From NCBI GenBank assembly GCA_045580305.1, contig JAZNNQ010000003.1, positions 1 through 64,000 on the forward strand: 64,000 nt of DNA, given 5' to 3'. The notes below the pieces were generated by a model. It made no database searches. It was not told where the DNA came from and saw only the letters and a program-made list of their open reading frames with translations. The translations under genes and the position numbers were made by a program. This document shows, one piece after another, positions 6,739 through 16,637 of the stretch. Source of the DNA: RGIG7332 sp045580305 (GTDB taxonomy: Bacteria; Bacillota; Clostridia; Oscillospirales; JAAYXM01). Position 1 is the first letter of the stretch, and each line of letters begins with the position of its first letter.

Positions 6739-8958
6739 ATGGCTAAGAAAAGAAACGAGGAAGAAACCGGCAAGGTCTATGGCCTGCACGGCGAAATAAC
6801 ACCACAGCAGATTTCCGAAACATTGGAGAGCAACTATATGCCCTATGCAATGTCGGTTATTGTTTCCCGTGCAATTCCGGAAATTGACGGCTTCAAACCG
6901 TCACATAGAAAACTTTTATATACGATGTACAATATGGGTCTGCTTACCGGTGCCCGCACAAAATCCGCTAAAATCGTGGGACAGACAATGAGCCTTAACC
7001 CTCACGGCGACGCGGCAATTTATGAAACAATGGTTCGTCTTGCACGCGGTAATGAGACACTGCTTTATCCCTTTGTAGACTCAAAGGGTAACTTTGGTAA
7101 GGTATATTCCCGTGATATGGCATACGCGGCATCCCGTTATACCGAGGCAAAACTTGCGCCCATTGCGGCAGAAATTTTCCGCGATATAAACGATATGGTA
7201 GAGTTTGTACCCAACTACGACAATACCATGCAGGAGCCGACGCTTCTGCCAACTGCATTTCCCAATATTTTGACCAATGCCAATACGGGCATTGCGGTAG
7301 GTATGGCATCCAGTATCTGCAGCTTCAACTTAGCAGAGGTGTGCGAAACCACGATCGAATATATCAAGAACCCCGAACACGATATTTTATCTACTCTCAA
7401 GGCACCGGACTTTACCACCGGCGGTGAACTTATTTACTCCAGAAGCGAGATGGAGGAAATATATAAGACCGGTCGCGGCTCATTCAAGCTTCGCGCTAAG
7501 TGGCGCTATGACAAGAAAAACAACCTTATTGAGGTTTATCAGATACCCTATACCACAACCATTGAAGCGATAATAGACAAGGTATCTGAGCTTGTTAAAG
7601 CGGGCAAACTTCGCGAGATTTCCGATATGAGAGATGAGTCGGACAAGAAAGGTCTCCAGCTTGCGATCGAATTAAAGCGCGGCACAGAGCCTGAGAAACT
7701 TATGCAGAAACTGTTTAAGATGACACCGTTGCAGGACAGCTTCTCTTGCAATTTCAACCTGCTTATCGGCGGTAATCCCCAGGTTCTCGGCGTTGCCCAG
7801 ATTTTAGAGGAATGGGTTGCATGGCGTACCGAATGTATTCGTTGCCAGGTTTCTGCGGATCTCCAGCGTAAAAAAGACAAGTTGCATAAATTAAAGGGCC
7901 TTCGCAAGATACTTCTTGATATTGACCGCGCAATCGCCATTATCCGCGAGACAGAGGAGGAGAGTGAGGTTGTTCCCAACCTTATGATCGGCTTCGGTAT
8001 CGACGAGATTCAGGCGGAGTTCGTTGCTGAAATCAAGCTTCGTAACATCAACAAGGAATATATCATAAAGCGCGTTGCCGAGACCGAGGATTTAGAAAGA
8101 GAGATCGAGGATTTAGAGGATCTTTTAGGTAGCAAGGCGCGTATCCGCAAGAAGATCATTAAAACACTGGAAGAAATATCTAAAAAGTACAGCGAGCCGA
8201 GACGAACAGAGATCGTCTTTGACACCGAGGTTGAGGAGTACAAGGAAGAAGAGCAGATTGAGGAATACGCGGTCAATCTGTTTATCACAAAGCACAGTTA
8301 CTTTAAGAAGATTACTCCGCTCTCACTTCGTATGGGCGGCGATCATAAATTAAAGGACGGCGATGAAATTTTCCAGACCTTTGAAACCACAAACGGTGCG
8401 GAGATTATGTTCTTTACCAACAGGTATCAGGTATACAAGGCGCGCGTATCCGACTTTGACGATACAAAGGCAAGTGTACTTGGCGACTATTTACCTGCAA
8501 AACTTGGTATGGATGAGGGCGAACAGGTAGTATTTACCTGCTTACCCGGTGATTACAGCGGAAACCTTATCTATGTATTTGAAAACGGTAAGGTTGCCCG
8601 TGTTGCATTGTCCGGCTTTATGACAAAGTTAAATCGCAAACGCCTGACCGGTGCGTATTCGGCTAAGAGCCCGCTTATCGCGGCATTTATGATTAACGGA
8701 GATGAAGAACTGGTCCTCTATTCAACGGAAAATCGAGCGATTGTATTCTCAACAGCGGCGCTGTCCGTTAAGAGCTCGCGCGATACCCAGGGTGTGTCTG
8801 TAATGACCTTAAAGACCAAATACAAGGTTTCTACGGCTATGCGCTTATCCGAGTCCAGTATCCAGAACCCGTCACGCTATAAAACAAAGTCCCTGCCTGC
8901 AGCAGGTGCCCGCTTAAATGATGAGGACAGATTGGATAAACAAATGTCACTGTTATAG
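6739..8958 (+). CDS. Type IIA DNA topoisomerase, GyrA/ParC-like cleavage subunit (divergent)
   Basis: The 739-residue protein carries the breakage-rejoining domain with the catalytic tyrosine Tyr134 in AASRYTEAKLAP, and the region NPHGDAAIYETM that corresponds to the quinolone-resistance region. A coiled-coil arm rich in Glu/Lys/Leu (about 370-500) precedes a C-terminal beta-pinwheel-like domain. I see no GyrA box (QRRGGKG-like), so the partner domain resembles ParC-type or specialised enzymes rather than a supercoiling gyrase. With the upstream ATPase subunit it would relax or decatenate DNA. It is translated from GGAGG 12 nt after its partner and followed closely by an unknown gene. Confidence 0.85.
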   Translation: MAKKRNEEETGKVYGLHGEITPQQISETLESNYMPYAMSVIVSRAIPEIDGFKPSHRKLLYTMYNMGLLTGARTKSAKIVGQTMSLNPHGDAAIYETMVRLARGNETLLYPFVDSKGNFGKVYSRDMAYAASRYTEAKLAPIAAEIFRDINDMVEFVPNYDNTMQEPTLLPTAFPNILTNANTGIAVGMASSICSFNLAEVCETTIEYIKNPEHDILSTLKAPDFTTGGELIYSRSEMEEIYKTGRGSFKLRAKWRYDKKNNLIEVYQIPYTTTIEAIIDKVSELVKAGKLREISDMRDESDKKGLQLAIELKRGTEPEKLMQKLFKMTPLQDSFSCNFNLLIGGNPQVLGVAQILEEWVAWRTECIRCQVSADLQRKKDKLHKLKGLRKILLDIDRAIAIIRETEEESEVVPNLMIGFGIDEIQAEFVAEIKLRNINKEYIIKRVAETEDLEREIEDLEDLLGSKARIRKKIIKTLEEISKKYSEPRRTEIVFDTEVEEYKEEEQIEEYAVNLFITKHSYFKKITPLSLRMGGDHKLKDGDEIFQTFETTNGAEIMFFTNRYQVYKARVSDFDDTKASVLGDYLPAKLGMDEGEQVVFTCLPGDYSGNLIYVFENGKVARVALSGFMTKLNRKRLTGAYSAKSPLIAAFMINGDEELVLYSTENRAIVFSTAALSVKSSRDTQGVSVMTLKTKYKVSTAMRLSESSIQNPSRYKTKSLPAAGARLNDEDRLDKQMSLL

Positions 8959-8972
8959 GAGAAATAAAAGCC

Positions 8973-9746
8973 ATGTCAACTATTTTTGAACATATCGGAT
9001 TTCATATAAATAATGAGGAGGATGTATACCGCCTTGCGGATTTCGCTATGAACGCGGGTAAGATATTTCCTCTTGATAATGGCTTTTATGCCTGCTATAT
9101 AAATGCATCGGGAAGCGAGGTCTGGGCGCGTATGGCGCTCGATCACGAGCAGAAAAAAACAACGCTTCTCAACATCGATCCTCACTTTAACGGTCAGAAT
9201 ATCTGGAAGTTAAAGGTTGGACAAGGTCTTGCAGGCGATGATTTTTTAGATGCAAAATGCGTGCTGTATACCGACGATGAAAAGCAGTTTATAACCGCCC
9301 GCATAATGGGATTCTATGCACTTAATGAATTTACAGCTGATAAGCTTTACCATTTTCAGATAGCTATGATCCCGCATAAGATCGAGTTTTTTGCAAATGA
9401 GGATGAGTACCGGGAGATAACAGGGGATAACCAGACGATTGCAGGTATGCTTTTCCCTTACGGTATGTATTCGAGTATGCTGGCGGTAGAGGATGAGGAG
9501 AATAAGCGGGAAGAGGTGCTTCTTACCCGTCTTCTTTGCAAGGTTGTTTCTTGCGAAAAGCGCGTTATGGAACTTGATGGTGAGCAGTTCGGCGGCTTCT
9601 ATCATTTGATTGCGGAAACACCCTTCGGTCCTCTCGATATTGCATCGAGCCGTGGCTGCGAGGAGGGCGAGTTTGCGATGATAATAGGCTGCCTTTCAGC
9701 AAAGGTGATCGACTCAAAAACACTGGCGGAGGATGAAAAACAATAG
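8973..9746 (+). CDS. Uncharacterised 257-residue protein of the topoisomerase operon
   Basis: I do not recognise this family. The product is soluble, acidic (tail AEDEKQ), without signal peptide or membrane segment. It seems to have two parts: an N-terminal half with FPLDNGFYACYINASGSEVW and a C-terminal half with a PFGPLDIASSR segment that looks like an OB-type beta-rich domain. It starts 14 nt after the topoisomerase A subunit and overlaps the ABC-F gene by 14 nt, so it is in the same transcript and probably translated in step with both. A role linked to the topoisomerase or to ABC-F is only a guess from position. Confidence 0.7.
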   Translation: MSTIFEHIGFHINNEEDVYRLADFAMNAGKIFPLDNGFYACYINASGSEVWARMALDHEQKKTTLLNIDPHFNGQNIWKLKVGQGLAGDDFLDAKCVLYTDDEKQFITARIMGFYALNEFTADKLYHFQIAMIPHKIEFFANEDEYREITGDNQTIAGMLFPYGMYSSMLAVEDEENKREEVLLTRLLCKVVSCEKRVMELDGEQFGGFYHLIAETPFGPLDIASSRGCEEGEFAMIIGCLSAKVIDSKTLAEDEKQ

Positions 9747-11619
9747 ACCTATGATAGATATTTCTGTTAAAGAATTAAATAAGTCATACGGCGCAAATGA
9801 AGTACTTAAGAATATTTCATTTGAAATCACCCGCGGTGAGCGCGTTGGTCTTATCGGCGAAAACGGTAGCGGTAAGACAACGCTTTTCAAGATTCTTTGC
9901 GGAGAGCTTGACTATGACAGCGGCGAGGTACATATCGCGCCCAATACCCGTGTAGGTATGATTCAGCAGATACCGAATTATGCGCCGAATCTTACCGTAC
10001 AGCAGGTACTGCGCGATGCCTTTTCGTATATTGACGAGCTTACCGCTAAGATAAAGCGTCTTGAGTTACAGATGGAGGTCTATCACGATGACGACCTTCT
10101 TCGCCGCTACGGCGAGCTTACCGCCCGGTTTGAGCATATGGGCGGTTATGAAATTGACACTCAGATAGAGAAAACTGCAAACGGTTTGGGCATAAGTGAG
10201 GCAATGAGAAACCAGCTGTTCTCAGAACTTTCCGGCGGTGAGAAGACACGAATAAGCCTTGCCCGCGCCATATTGCAAAATACGGATATTCTACTGCTTG
10301 ACGAGCCTACAAACCATTTGGATGTAGACGCGGTAGAATGGCTTGAAAATTATCTTTCCACCTATGAGGGCACCGTGGTCATCATTTCCCACGACAGATA
10401 TTTTCTTGACCGTACCGTCACCCGTATAATAGAGCTTGAGGATACAGAACTTTTCTTTTACCCCGGCAACTACAGCTATTATATGGAGGAGAAACAGGCA
10501 CGATATTTAGAACAGAAAAAGAGATATGAAGCAGAGCAAAAGAAAATTGCCCAGCTGGAATTTACCGCCCAACGCCTTCACGGCTGGGGTATGGGTAATA
10601 AGCGTCTGCAGGTTCGCGCCTTTGCTATGGAGCGTAGGATAGAGCGTCTTCGACGGACGGAAAAACCAAAGGAACACAAGAACACCTTAAAGGCGTCCTT
10701 TACCGAGCGTGGTTTTCACGGTGATGAGGTTTTCATAGCTCGTGATATCTATCACAACTTTGGTGACAGGGTGATTTTAGATAACATAAATCTAAAAATG
10801 AAAAATGGTGACCGTATAGCGCTTGTCGGCGCGAACGGCAGTGGAAAAACAACATTTCTTAATATTCTTGTAAATCAGCTTAAGGCTAATGGGGGAGTAA
10901 TACGATTTGGTCCTTCGGTCAAAGCGGGACTTCTTCCTCAGGTGGTTAAGTTTGAGGATGAGAGTAGAAATCTGGTGGACACACTTATCTATGCACTGAA
11001 TTTAACGCCCGCATCTGCGCGAAACCATTTGGCGGCATTTGATTTTACCGGAGAGGATGTTTTTGACAAGGTTTCCACTTTATCCGGTGGTGAGCGAAGC
11101 CGTCTTATGTTGTGCCTTCTTATGGCGCGAGAAATTAACTTCTTAATACTTGACGAGCCTACAAACCATTTGGATATTATATCCCGTGAGTGGATAGAGG
11201 AGGCTATATACCGTTTCGAAGGTCCGCTTCTTTTTGTGTCCCACGATAGATATTTTTTAAATAAGTTCACCAATAAAGTCTGGTCACTTGAAAACGGCAA
11301 AATAGAAGAATTTGACGGAAATTACGAGGCATACCGAGAAATGTGTACCCGCCGTGAGATATATCGTCAGAGCGCGCCGCCAAGTGAGAAGAAGGTGCGT
11401 GAAAAAACTAAGGCCCGTTCTAAGAACACCGAGAAAAAGATAACAGCCCTCGAGCGGGAGATCGCTCAGGTTGAAGAAAAACTGTCGCAAATTGAGCTAA
11501 TGATGAGCGAGGCGGGAAGCGATTATGCCCGACTGCAAGAGCTTATGGCAGAACAGACTGAAGAAAATGCTCACCTCGAGGCTCTTTATGAGGAATGGGG
11601 ACAGCTTTCGGAGGTTTAA
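9733..11619 (+). CDS. ABC-F family ribosome-associated ATPase
   Basis: The 628-residue protein has two ABC ATPase domains and no membrane segments, the ABC-F layout. The first has Walker A GENGSGKT (42-49), signature LSGGEKTR and EPTNHLD. The second has GANGSGKT (about 366), LSGGERSR and EPTNHLD with FVSHDRYFL. Between them lies a basic linker (EEKQARYLEQKKRYEAEQKK) of the P-site-tRNA-interacting type, and a coiled-coil tail (about 550-628) follows. ABC-F proteins bind the ribosomal E site and rescue stalled translation or protect against antibiotics; which applies here is not visible. The GGAGG lies right against the ATG at 9733, so translation may really begin at the ATG at 9751 (MIDISVKEL). 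Confidence 0.9.
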   Translation: MKNNRPMIDISVKELNKSYGANEVLKNISFEITRGERVGLIGENGSGKTTLFKILCGELDYDSGEVHIAPNTRVGMIQQIPNYAPNLTVQQVLRDAFSYIDELTAKIKRLELQMEVYHDDDLLRRYGELTARFEHMGGYEIDTQIEKTANGLGISEAMRNQLFSELSGGEKTRISLARAILQNTDILLLDEPTNHLDVDAVEWLENYLSTYEGTVVIISHDRYFLDRTVTRIIELEDTELFFYPGNYSYYMEEKQARYLEQKKRYEAEQKKIAQLEFTAQRLHGWGMGNKRLQVRAFAMERRIERLRRTEKPKEHKNTLKASFTERGFHGDEVFIARDIYHNFGDRVILDNINLKMKNGDRIALVGANGSGKTTFLNILVNQLKANGGVIRFGPSVKAGLLPQVVKFEDESRNLVDTLIYALNLTPASARNHLAAFDFTGEDVFDKVSTLSGGERSRLMLCLLMAREINFLILDEPTNHLDIISREWIEEAIYRFEGPLLFVSHDRYFLNKFTNKVWSLENGKIEEFDGNYEAYREMCTRREIYRQSAPPSEKKVREKTKARSKNTEKKITALEREIAQVEEKLSQIELMMSEAGSDYARLQELMAEQTEENAHLEALYEEWGQLSEV

Positions 11620-11699
11620 AAAGTTTATCTTTTAAAATCATATAAACCGTGCTACAATAAGAAACAGTACATCTATGAACAGGAAGGCAGGACATAAGT

Positions 11700-12770
11700 A
11701 TGCTTGAAAAAATGGCGTTGCTTGAAGAAAAATATATTGATTTGGAAAAACAGCTTGCAGACCCGGATTTGTATAATGATCCTTCCGCTGCTGCAAAGCT
11801 CTTAAAGGAACAGAAGGATTTAACACCTATTATCGAGGCGTATCGTCAGTACCGCAAGGTAGAGGCGGATATGAACGAGGCCCGTGAAATGCTGGACTCT
11901 AAATTGGATGCGGAAATGCGTGAATTCGCTCAGGAGGAGTTTGCAAACGCTAAGGAAGAGCTTGCGCGCCTCGAGCAAGAGTTAAAAATTCTTCTTCTGC
12001 CCACTGACCCCAACGATGACAAGAATGTTATTGTGGAGATCCGCGGTGGTGCAGGCGGTGAAGAGGCGGCACTTTTTGCTCATTCGCTTTACCGTATGTA
12101 CTCTATGTACGCTGAGTCTCGCCGTTGGAAGACTGAGATCGTGAATTTAAACGAGACCGAGCTTGGCGGTGTTAAGGAAATAAGCTTTATCATCGAGGGC
12201 GCGGGTGCATACTCCAGACTTAAGTTCGAAAGTGGCGTTCACCGTGTTCAGCGTGTACCGGATACTGAATCCTCCGGCCGTATTCACACATCTACCGTTA
12301 CCGTTGCGGTACTTCCCGAGGCAGAGGATGTTGAGGTAGAGCTTAATATGTCCGATGTTGATGTTGACACCTTCAGAGCATCGGGTGCAGGCGGTCAGCA
12401 TGTCAATAAGACCGAGTCTGCAATCCGTCTTACACATCGTCCCACAGGTATTGTTGTTGAGTGTCAGGACGAGCGTAGCCAGCACAAAAATAAGGACCGC
12501 GCAATCAAGATATTAAAATCAAAACTTTATGATATCCAAATGCAGGAGCAGATGTCACAGATCGCGGCCGAGCGTAAAAGTCAGGTAGGTACAGGTGACA
12601 GAAGTGAGCGTATCCGTACCTACAACTACCCTCAGGGCCGTGTAACCGACCATCGTATCAGCCTTACCCTTTATAAGCTTGAGCAGTTCCTAAACGGTGA
12701 TTTAGACGAAATGATCGATGCAATAATTACCGCCGACCAGGCTGAAAAGCTCCGTGCAAACGAGGAATAA
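11700..12770 (+). CDS. prfA: Peptide chain release factor 1
   Basis: The 356-residue protein has the class I release factor order: N-terminal helical domain, then VHRVQRVPDTESSGRIH with the PxT stop-codon-reading motif (PDT), then GAGGQHVNKTESAIR with the GGQ motif that triggers peptidyl-tRNA hydrolysis. PxT rather than SPF identifies RF1 (UAA/UAG) rather than RF2. Length is normal. prmC does not follow; instead a Sua5-type gene lies 41 nt downstream, an order often seen in Clostridia, where tRNA-modification genes neighbour prfA. Confidence 0.95.
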   Translation: MLEKMALLEEKYIDLEKQLADPDLYNDPSAAAKLLKEQKDLTPIIEAYRQYRKVEADMNEAREMLDSKLDAEMREFAQEEFANAKEELARLEQELKILLLPTDPNDDKNVIVEIRGGAGGEEAALFAHSLYRMYSMYAESRRWKTEIVNLNETELGGVKEISFIIEGAGAYSRLKFESGVHRVQRVPDTESSGRIHTSTVTVAVLPEAEDVEVELNMSDVDVDTFRASGAGGQHVNKTESAIRLTHRPTGIVVECQDERSQHKNKDRAIKILKSKLYDIQMQEQMSQIAAERKSQVGTGDRSERIRTYNYPQGRVTDHRISLTLYKLEQFLNGDLDEMIDAIITADQAEKLRANEE

Positions 12771-12811
12771 TACGCGGACATACGCATAAATTTAAAAAAG
12801 AGGCGAAAAAG

Positions 12812-13852
12812 TTGACAACCGAAGTTTTAAAAGTGGAAAACTTAATGAAGGATGCGGAAAACATCTCACGCGCGGCAGAACTGTTAAAAGCGGGTGAGGT
12901 TGTGGCAATACCTACGGAAACCGTGTACGGACTTGCGGCAAACGCTCTTGATGAAGAAGCAGTAAAGAAGATTTTTGCCGCAAAAGGAAGACCACAAGAT
13001 AATCCTCTTATCGTGCATATTGATGATTTTTCCACTCTTGAAAAAATAGTTGAAGAAATCCCTCCCAATGCCATAAAACTGGCAGAAGCATTCTGGCCCG
13101 GTCCGCTTACTATGATATTTAAGAAAAAGGATGTAATTCCAAGTGTGGTAAGCGCAGGGCGTGATACTGTAGGTGTGCGGCTACCTGAACACACCATTGC
13201 CCGAGCAATAATTTACACAGCAAATTACCCTCTGGCGGCACCCTCTGCCAATACATCCGGAAAGCCCAGCCCTACAAAGGCAGAGCATGTTTTAGAGGAT
13301 ATGAACGGCAGAATTCCCGCCATAGTTGACGGAGGTACTTCCGGTGTAGGTGTTGAATCCACGGTTGTTGATATAACCTGCGATCCTCCGCGCCTTCTTC
13401 GCCCGGGTGGTATTACACTTACACAACTTAAAGCGGTTTTAGGAAAGGTGGAGGTTGATGACGCGGTAGTGCGCGAGATAGCAGAGGATGCTATTGTAAA
13501 TGCGCCGGGTATGAAGTACCGCCATTATGCGCCCAAAGCGCCGCTTGTCATCTTGGACGGAGAGCTTAGTAAGGCCTGCGATTATCTTAAAATGCAGGAA
13601 GAAAAATTTGCTGTGCTCTGCTTTGAAGAAGAGATAACTGCATTTTCAAGATTGACTGAGAATGTGGTTTCCTACGGCAAAAGCGGGGATCCGGTAACAC
13701 TTGCGAACAACTTATTTGATGCACTTCGCTCATTTGACGATATGGAAATTGAAAAAATATATGCCAGAGAGCCTGAAAAAGGCGAGGGAATAGAGCTTGC
13801 GGTAATCAACCGTCTGCAAAAATCAGCGGGATTTACGCGCATCTCAGTTTAG
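12812..13852 (+). CDS. L-threonylcarbamoyladenylate synthase (Sua5 type)
   Basis: The 346-residue protein contains the full YrdC domain (VVAIPTETVYGLAANALDE, KGRPQDNPLIVHI, then SANTSGKPSPT) and the C-terminal Sua5 extension (APGMKYRHYAPKAPL). It makes threonylcarbamoyl-AMP from threonine, bicarbonate and ATP, the first step of t6A37 tRNA modification. The transferase-complex proteins TsaE and TsaB are encoded later in the window (23559-24681). The start is a TTG at 12812 with a GAGG site 8 nt upstream. Its length shows the two-domain Sua5 form rather than the short TsaC form. Confidence 0.92.
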   Translation: MTTEVLKVENLMKDAENISRAAELLKAGEVVAIPTETVYGLAANALDEEAVKKIFAAKGRPQDNPLIVHIDDFSTLEKIVEEIPPNAIKLAEAFWPGPLTMIFKKKDVIPSVVSAGRDTVGVRLPEHTIARAIIYTANYPLAAPSANTSGKPSPTKAEHVLEDMNGRIPAIVDGGTSGVGVESTVVDITCDPPRLLRPGGITLTQLKAVLGKVEVDDAVVREIAEDAIVNAPGMKYRHYAPKAPLVILDGELSKACDYLKMQEEKFAVLCFEEEITAFSRLTENVVSYGKSGDPVTLANNLFDALRSFDDMEIEKIYAREPEKGEGIELAVINRLQKSAGFTRISV

Positions 13853-13866
13853 GTTGGTGATTTTTT

Positions 13867-14448
13867 ATGATTACAATCGGAATTACCGGCGGAAGCGGTA
13901 GTGGAAAATCCTATGTATCTGAAAAAATAGCTGCATTCGGTGGTAAGTGGATAGATGCGGATAAGCTGTATCATCAGCTTCTGGATAAGAATATCGCTAT
14001 GCGCAATGAAATATTGGAGCGTTTCCCCGAGGCAAGAGACGGTGAGCATATAAATCGCGGCAAACTCGCTTCAATGGTCTTTACCAATGATAAGGATCTT
14101 ATGACCCTTAATTCCATTACCCATCCTTTTGTCATTGAGGCAATTGAAAACGAAATTGCTGAATGCTATTGTGTTAATGATGAGTTTGTAATTATAGATG
14201 CTATCGCGCTGTTTGAGAGCGGTATATCCAAAATGTGTGATGTTACCATTGCGGTGCTGGCTGATGAGGACAAACGCATATCCCGCATTATGGAGCGTGA
14301 CGATCTTAATATTGCCCGTGCTCGTGCCCGAATAAGAGCGCAACAAAAAGAGGATTTTTATCGCAAAAAATGCGATTATATAATTGAAAACAATGAAAAT
14401 CTGCCCATTGACGAGCAAATTAAAGAGATTGTTTCAAAGATTTTATAA
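13867..14448 (+). CDS. coaE: Dephospho-CoA kinase
   Basis: The 193-residue protein begins with a P-loop (GITGGSGSGKS) and has the CoaE features WIDADKLYHQLL, ITHPFV and FVIIDAIALFESG, followed by a LID-type segment RIMERDDLNIARARARI. It phosphorylates dephospho-CoA at the 3' hydroxyl to give coenzyme A, the last step of CoA synthesis. It follows the Sua5-type gene by 14 nt and precedes an aminopeptidase gene by 17 nt, so all three are probably co-transcribed. Confidence 0.93.
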   Translation: MITIGITGGSGSGKSYVSEKIAAFGGKWIDADKLYHQLLDKNIAMRNEILERFPEARDGEHINRGKLASMVFTNDKDLMTLNSITHPFVIEAIENEIAECYCVNDEFVIIDAIALFESGISKMCDVTIAVLADEDKRISRIMERDDLNIARARARIRAQQKEDFYRKKCDYIIENNENLPIDEQIKEIVSKIL

Positions 14449-14465
14449 GAAACGGAGTAAATGCT

Positions 14466-15848
14466 ATGAATGCTCAGGAAATTAAAGAAAAACTCTGCTA
14501 TAAAAGAGAAAACGGGTATAAGAAAGTGGCGGATGACGCGGATATAACCGCGTTTTGCGAGGATTACAAGAGCTTTTTAAATGTCGCAAAAACCGAGCGT
14601 GACTCGGTGGCTTATGCGCTTGCTTTGGCTGAAACTTGCGGCTTTAAAGAACTCAAACGCGACACACAGCTTAAACCGGGTGACAAGGTATATGCCAACA
14701 ATCGCGGCAAGGCGGTTATTTTTGCTGTAATAGGCAAGAAAGGCTTGGAAGAGGGTAGTCGCATTGCTGCGGCTCATATCGATGCGCCGTGTATTCACTT
14801 AAAGCAGAACCCTATGTATGAGGATAGCGGACTTTGTCTGTTTAAAACCCATTACTATGGTGGAATTAAGAAATATCAGTGGCCAACAATTCCCCTTGAA
14901 CTTCGCGGCGTGGTAGCTCTTAAAAACGGCGAAACCGTAAAAATTTCTATTGGCAACCACCCAAATGATCCGGTATTCACCATTACCGATCTGCTCCCGC
15001 ATCTCGGCAAGGACCAGATGCAGAAGACAATGCTTGAGGGCGTTCCCGGCGAGAATCTTAATATTCTGATCGGTAGCAAGCCTATTGACGGCGAAGGCGA
15101 GGATCTTATAAAACTCAATATTCTTAAGATTTTAAATGAGCAGTACGGAATTGTTGAAGAGGATTTCTTATCTGCGGAGCTTATGGCTGTACCTGCGTTC
15201 GATGCAAGGGATATCGGCTTTGACAGATCACTTATCGGTGCTTACGGTCACGATGATCGTGTTTGTTCTTATCCTGTACTGAGAGCAATTCTGGACGGCG
15301 GTACACCCGAGTATACCTCGGTTTGCATTCTCGCAGATAAAGAGGAGATTGGATCTGAGGGTGTAAGTGGTATGAAGAGCGCGCATTTTGATACCTTTAT
15401 GGAGGATATTTGTGCTGCCCTTGGTGCTCGTGTAAGAGTTTGCTATGAAAACTCAATCTGCTTATCTGCGGATGTTGCGGTTGGCTTTGATCCGAATTTC
15501 CCCGAGGTTTTAGATAAGCGTAACGGTGCGCTTATAAATTGCGGTATCACCCTTTGCAAATATACCGGATCCCGCGGTAAATCCGGCGCAAGTGATGCTT
15601 CCGCTGAGCTTGTTGCCCATATGCGCAAAATATTTGATGATGCAGATGTATTATGGCAGATGGGCGCGCTTGGTAAGGTTGACCAAGGTGGCGGCGGAAC
15701 GGTTGCGATGTATATGGCAGAGCGCAATATAGATACAATAGATGCAGGTGTTCCGGTTCTCAGTATGCATTCTCCCTTTGAAGTTGTATCAAAGCTTGAT
15801 GTGTATATGGCATATAAGGCAACGAAGGCGTTCTTTGGTGATAAATAA
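14466..15848 (+). CDS. M18-family zinc aminopeptidase
   Basis: The 460-residue protein matches the M18 (aspartyl aminopeptidase / aminopeptidase I) family: the metal-site motif AAHIDAPCIHLK, the central GAYGHDDRVCSYPVL, the catalytic Glu pair in DKEEIGSEGVSGM and the C-terminal MHSPFEVVSKLDVYMAYKAT. Such enzymes form dodecameric tetrahedra with two metals per subunit and trim N-terminal residues from peptides in the cytoplasm. No signal peptide is visible. A terminator follows within 5 nt. Confidence 0.93.
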   Translation: MNAQEIKEKLCYKRENGYKKVADDADITAFCEDYKSFLNVAKTERDSVAYALALAETCGFKELKRDTQLKPGDKVYANNRGKAVIFAVIGKKGLEEGSRIAAAHIDAPCIHLKQNPMYEDSGLCLFKTHYYGGIKKYQWPTIPLELRGVVALKNGETVKISIGNHPNDPVFTITDLLPHLGKDQMQKTMLEGVPGENLNILIGSKPIDGEGEDLIKLNILKILNEQYGIVEEDFLSAELMAVPAFDARDIGFDRSLIGAYGHDDRVCSYPVLRAILDGGTPEYTSVCILADKEEIGSEGVSGMKSAHFDTFMEDICAALGARVRVCYENSICLSADVAVGFDPNFPEVLDKRNGALINCGITLCKYTGSRGKSGASDASAELVAHMRKIFDDADVLWQMGALGKVDQGGGGTVAMYMAERNIDTIDAGVPVLSMHSPFEVVSKLDVYMAYKATKAFFGDK

Positions 15849-15852
15849 TAAA

Positions 15853-15884
15853 CAAGGCAGGGTCCTCCTGCCTTGTATTTTTTT
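15853..15884 (+). terminator. Intrinsic terminator after the M18 aminopeptidase
   Basis: A 9-bp GC-rich stem CAAGGCAGG/CCTGCCTTG with a short loop is followed by TATTTTTTT. It closes the prfA-to-aminopeptidase transcript. Confidence 0.9.
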
Positions 15885-15934
15885 GATCTCCTTTGGTTAA
15901 AATAAGTTTAAAATATGCAAAAGGGGACGGTAAA

Positions 15935-16630
15935 ATGAGCGATAAAAACACCGAAGTACGCGAGCAGGACAGAGAGGAAATAATTGAATACGGCTCGATT
16001 ACCGCGCACTCCGCAAAGGGTAATATTCATTGTATAACAATAGCGGGACAAATTGAGGGGCATATGGTACTGCCCTCTGAAAATAAGACAACAAAGTACG
16101 AGCATGTTTGCCCACAACTTGCGGCAATTGAAGAGAGCGATGATATAGACGGACTTCTTATCCTTCTCAACACGGTGGGTGGCGATATTGAAGCGGGACT
16201 TGCTATTGCAGAACTTATATCAAGCATGAACACGCCGACCGTGTCACTGGTACTGGGTGGTGGTCACTCAATCGGAGTACCCCTTGCAGTGGCGGCAAAA
16301 AAATCAATGATAGCGCCCAGCGCAACGATGACAATTCACCCGGTGCGAATGAATGGACTTGTTGTGGGCACACCCCAGACTTATAACTATTTTGAGCGGG
16401 TGCAGGAGCGAATTGTAAGCTTTGTGACTAAAAATTCAAAGATAGATGAGGATAGGTTTCGCGAGTATATGTTAAGGGTGGGTGAGCTTGCTACCGATGT
16501 AGGAAGTGTCATCGACGGAGAAGAGGCGGTCAAGGTCGGACTCATTGATACATTGGGAGGTCTTAGCGATGCTCTTGATTATCTCCACGCGGAAATCGCA
16601 AGGCGCCGTGAAGGAGAAAATAAATCTTAA
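15935..16630 (+). CDS. tepA: ClpP-like serine protease, TepA family
   Basis: The 231-residue protein has a ClpP-fold protease domain: VGGDIEAGLAIAELI, the nucleophile context GGGHSIGVPLA (Ser), and ATMTIHPVR (His). This form matches TepA/YmfB of Bacillus, called translocation-enhancing protein and encoded near spoIIIE there; it lacks the canonical ClpP sequence around the active site. It is cytoplasmic with no signal peptide. The ATG at 15935 follows AAGGGGA with good spacing; an in-frame TTG at 15893 lies inside the preceding terminator region and is unlikely. Its substrate is unknown. Confidence 0.88.
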   Translation: MSDKNTEVREQDREEIIEYGSITAHSAKGNIHCITIAGQIEGHMVLPSENKTTKYEHVCPQLAAIEESDDIDGLLILLNTVGGDIEAGLAIAELISSMNTPTVSLVLGGGHSIGVPLAVAAKKSMIAPSATMTIHPVRMNGLVVGTPQTYNYFERVQERIVSFVTKNSKIDEDRFREYMLRVGELATDVGSVIDGEEAVKVGLIDTLGGLSDALDYLHAEIARRREGENKS

Positions 16631-16637
16631 AAAACTA

